The position numbers and the translations under genes are program-made. Shown here piece after piece: positions 63,073 to 64,000 of a stretch of 64,000 nt of DNA. Location of the stretch: the NCBI RefSeq assembly GCF_018617855.1, contig NZ_JACSKY010000007.1:1-64000 (forward strand), read 5' to 3'. The stretch comes from Exiguobacterium qingdaonense. GTDB taxonomy: Bacteria; Bacillota; Bacilli; Exiguobacteriales; Exiguobacteriaceae. The notes beneath the pieces are model-generated. The model did no database searches. It had not been told where the DNA came from and saw nothing but the letters and a program-made list of their open reading frames with translations. Every line of letters begins with the position of its first letter. Within the stretch, counting starts at the first letter, position 1.

Positions 63073-64000
63073 ACAACAGGTTTTGAACAACTCGCTCCAC
63101 CGACCGCAACGCCCCTTCGATATGTCCCCCGAACTGCGCATCCGTCTCTGAACCAATCAGATGGAGACGATCCCCGAGTTCGATTGGACCGTAAGCCGGG
63201 AATGCCGTGAGCGGCATGAGGTCGTCAGATGTCGCGGTCTCTGATTCTGTCGACCAATCCACATAGTGAAATCGCAAGAAGTCATTTGCTTTCGGACCGT
63301 ATAGCTTCTCTAGTTGTTCGATGACACGCGTCTTCACTTGCCCCTCCCCTAGCGCTTCTCGTTCTCCCGGTGACAGACGGAAGAATCCGAACAGCGCACC
63401 TTGACCATTCATCGGCGAGGCATCATGAATCTCTTGGAGTGGACCGACCCAGCTCATCCCAAAGCCAGACAGACCCCCTTCTCGCCAAAACGGTGTCTCG
63501 TATACAATCAGCGCCTTCGCTTGGGACGCCATCCACGTCGGTGTCGTCTTGAGCGCATTTCGTGTTTGCGCTGACAGCGCAGGTTCAATGGTTAAATCGG
63601 CAACGAGACGTGGTGGAAGTGCAAGAATCACGTCATCCGTGTGATGTACCGCCCCATTTTGAAACTTCAATTGAACTCGGTCTGACTGTCGGTCGATGGA
63701 CGTGAGACGATGTCCGAGATGTACGATGTCATCGGACAAATTCGCGTATAATGCTTCCACCAAACTCGTCATCCCACCGACTACACGTTTCGATCGGACA
63801 ATGCTTTCCTCTGGTAGCACATGTCGTTCCGGCGCGGTCGTCGTCTGACGTTCAAGCACCATCTGTCCTGTCGTATGTTGAAGGAAGGACTTGAGTCCAA
63901 GTGTATCCACGAGTTCAGAGATGGTCTTCTCCGTATCTGGCCAATACCATGTCGGGCCGAGGTCATAGCCTTCCTTCGTCAAGATGCGTCCACCGACTCG
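63071..64000 (-). CDS. Flavin amine oxidase, C-terminal part (5' end outside window)
   Basis: The frame is open to the window edge. The 310 visible residues begin at VGGRILTKEGYDLGPTWYWP, which is the region right after the FAD Rossmann motif of monoamine-oxidase-type enzymes. They include VVGGMTSLVEALYANL, DDVILALPPRLVADL and the C-terminal FAD motif GSETDAQFGGHIEGALRSVERV. The N-terminal GxGxxG lies beyond position 64000. It should oxidise a primary amine or a related substrate; which one cannot be told. Confidence 0.88.
   Translation of the reverse strand, partial: RVGGRILTKEGYDLGPTWYWPDTEKTISELVDTLGLKSFLQHTTGQMVLERQTTTAPERHVLPEESIVRSKRVVGGMTSLVEALYANLSDDIVHLGHRLTSIDRQSDRVQLKFQNGAVHHTDDVILALPPRLVADLTIEPALSAQTRNALKTTPTWMASQAKALIVYETPFWREGGLSGFGMSWVGPLQEIHDASPMNGQGALFGFFRLSPGEREALGEGQVKTRVIEQLEKLYGPKANDFLRFHYVDWSTESETATSDDLMPLTAFPAYGPIELGDRLHLIGSETDAQFGGHIEGALRSVERVVQNLL

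Overview
The window looks like a chromosomal segment of a low-to-mid GC Gram-positive Bacillales bacterium, most likely Exiguobacterium. The grounds are AGGAGG-type ribosome binding sites, a glmS ribozyme, a Bacillus-type mannitol locus with MtlR, cre-like sites, a type I-C CRISPR system of the Bacillus halodurans type, and a CrtP-type C30 carotenoid oxygenase. The genus is inferred from gene content only. No rRNA, tRNA or intact transposase gene was seen.

Layout. 1-2650: the tail of an unidentified gene, then an MHYT-GGDEF-EAL c-di-GMP protein. 2649-8152: mannitol operon mtlA-mtlF-mtlD with its regulator mtlR and a small orphan GatB-type EIIB, plus a good MtlR operator and cre site before mtlA. 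8153-11837: an AT-rich insertion holding a two-gene CBASS module (CD-NTase and TM-SAVED effector), flanked by duplicated non-coding DNA downstream of glmS. 11838-13835: glmS and its self-cleaving ribozyme. 14395-17102: six overlapping genes for small paralogous membrane proteins. 17307-21587: GntR regulator and a beta-glucoside PTS operon. 21662-24138: small membrane proteins and a quinone oxidoreductase. 24229-30045: a beta-glucoside ABC uptake operon (binding protein, two permeases, beta-glucosidase) under a LacI regulator. 30208-31554: a two-domain surface protein and a gene remnant. 31614-44866: a complete type I-C CRISPR-Cas system with 81 repeats. 45108-53409: glucosaminidase, ABC-2 exporter with TetR regulator, and a MacAB-like exporter co-transcribed with a two-component system. 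53596-56669: crtP and a small ABC exporter. 56761-61216: a second array of seven paralogous membrane proteins with a SUKH (SMI1/KNR4) protein and a 33-residue membrane peptide. 61376-64000: MFS exporter with MarR regulator and the 3' part of an amine oxidase.

How it fits together. Three sugar loci (mannitol PTS, beta-glucoside PTS, beta-glucoside ABC) each have a dedicated regulator and cre or LacI-type palindromes, which points to a plant-polymer or plant-sap carbon diet. Defence is layered: a type I-C CRISPR with intact interference and adaptation genes, and a type I CBASS at the glmS downstream hot spot. Three drug or peptide exporters each have a local sensor or repressor.

The least explained part is the family of about 13 small, mostly four-helix membrane proteins. 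They share a core loop and a C-terminal motif, are split between two tandem arrays about 40 kb apart, and one array contains a SUKH immunity-type protein. I regard this as the best candidate for an undescribed system, possibly an immunity-gene bank.
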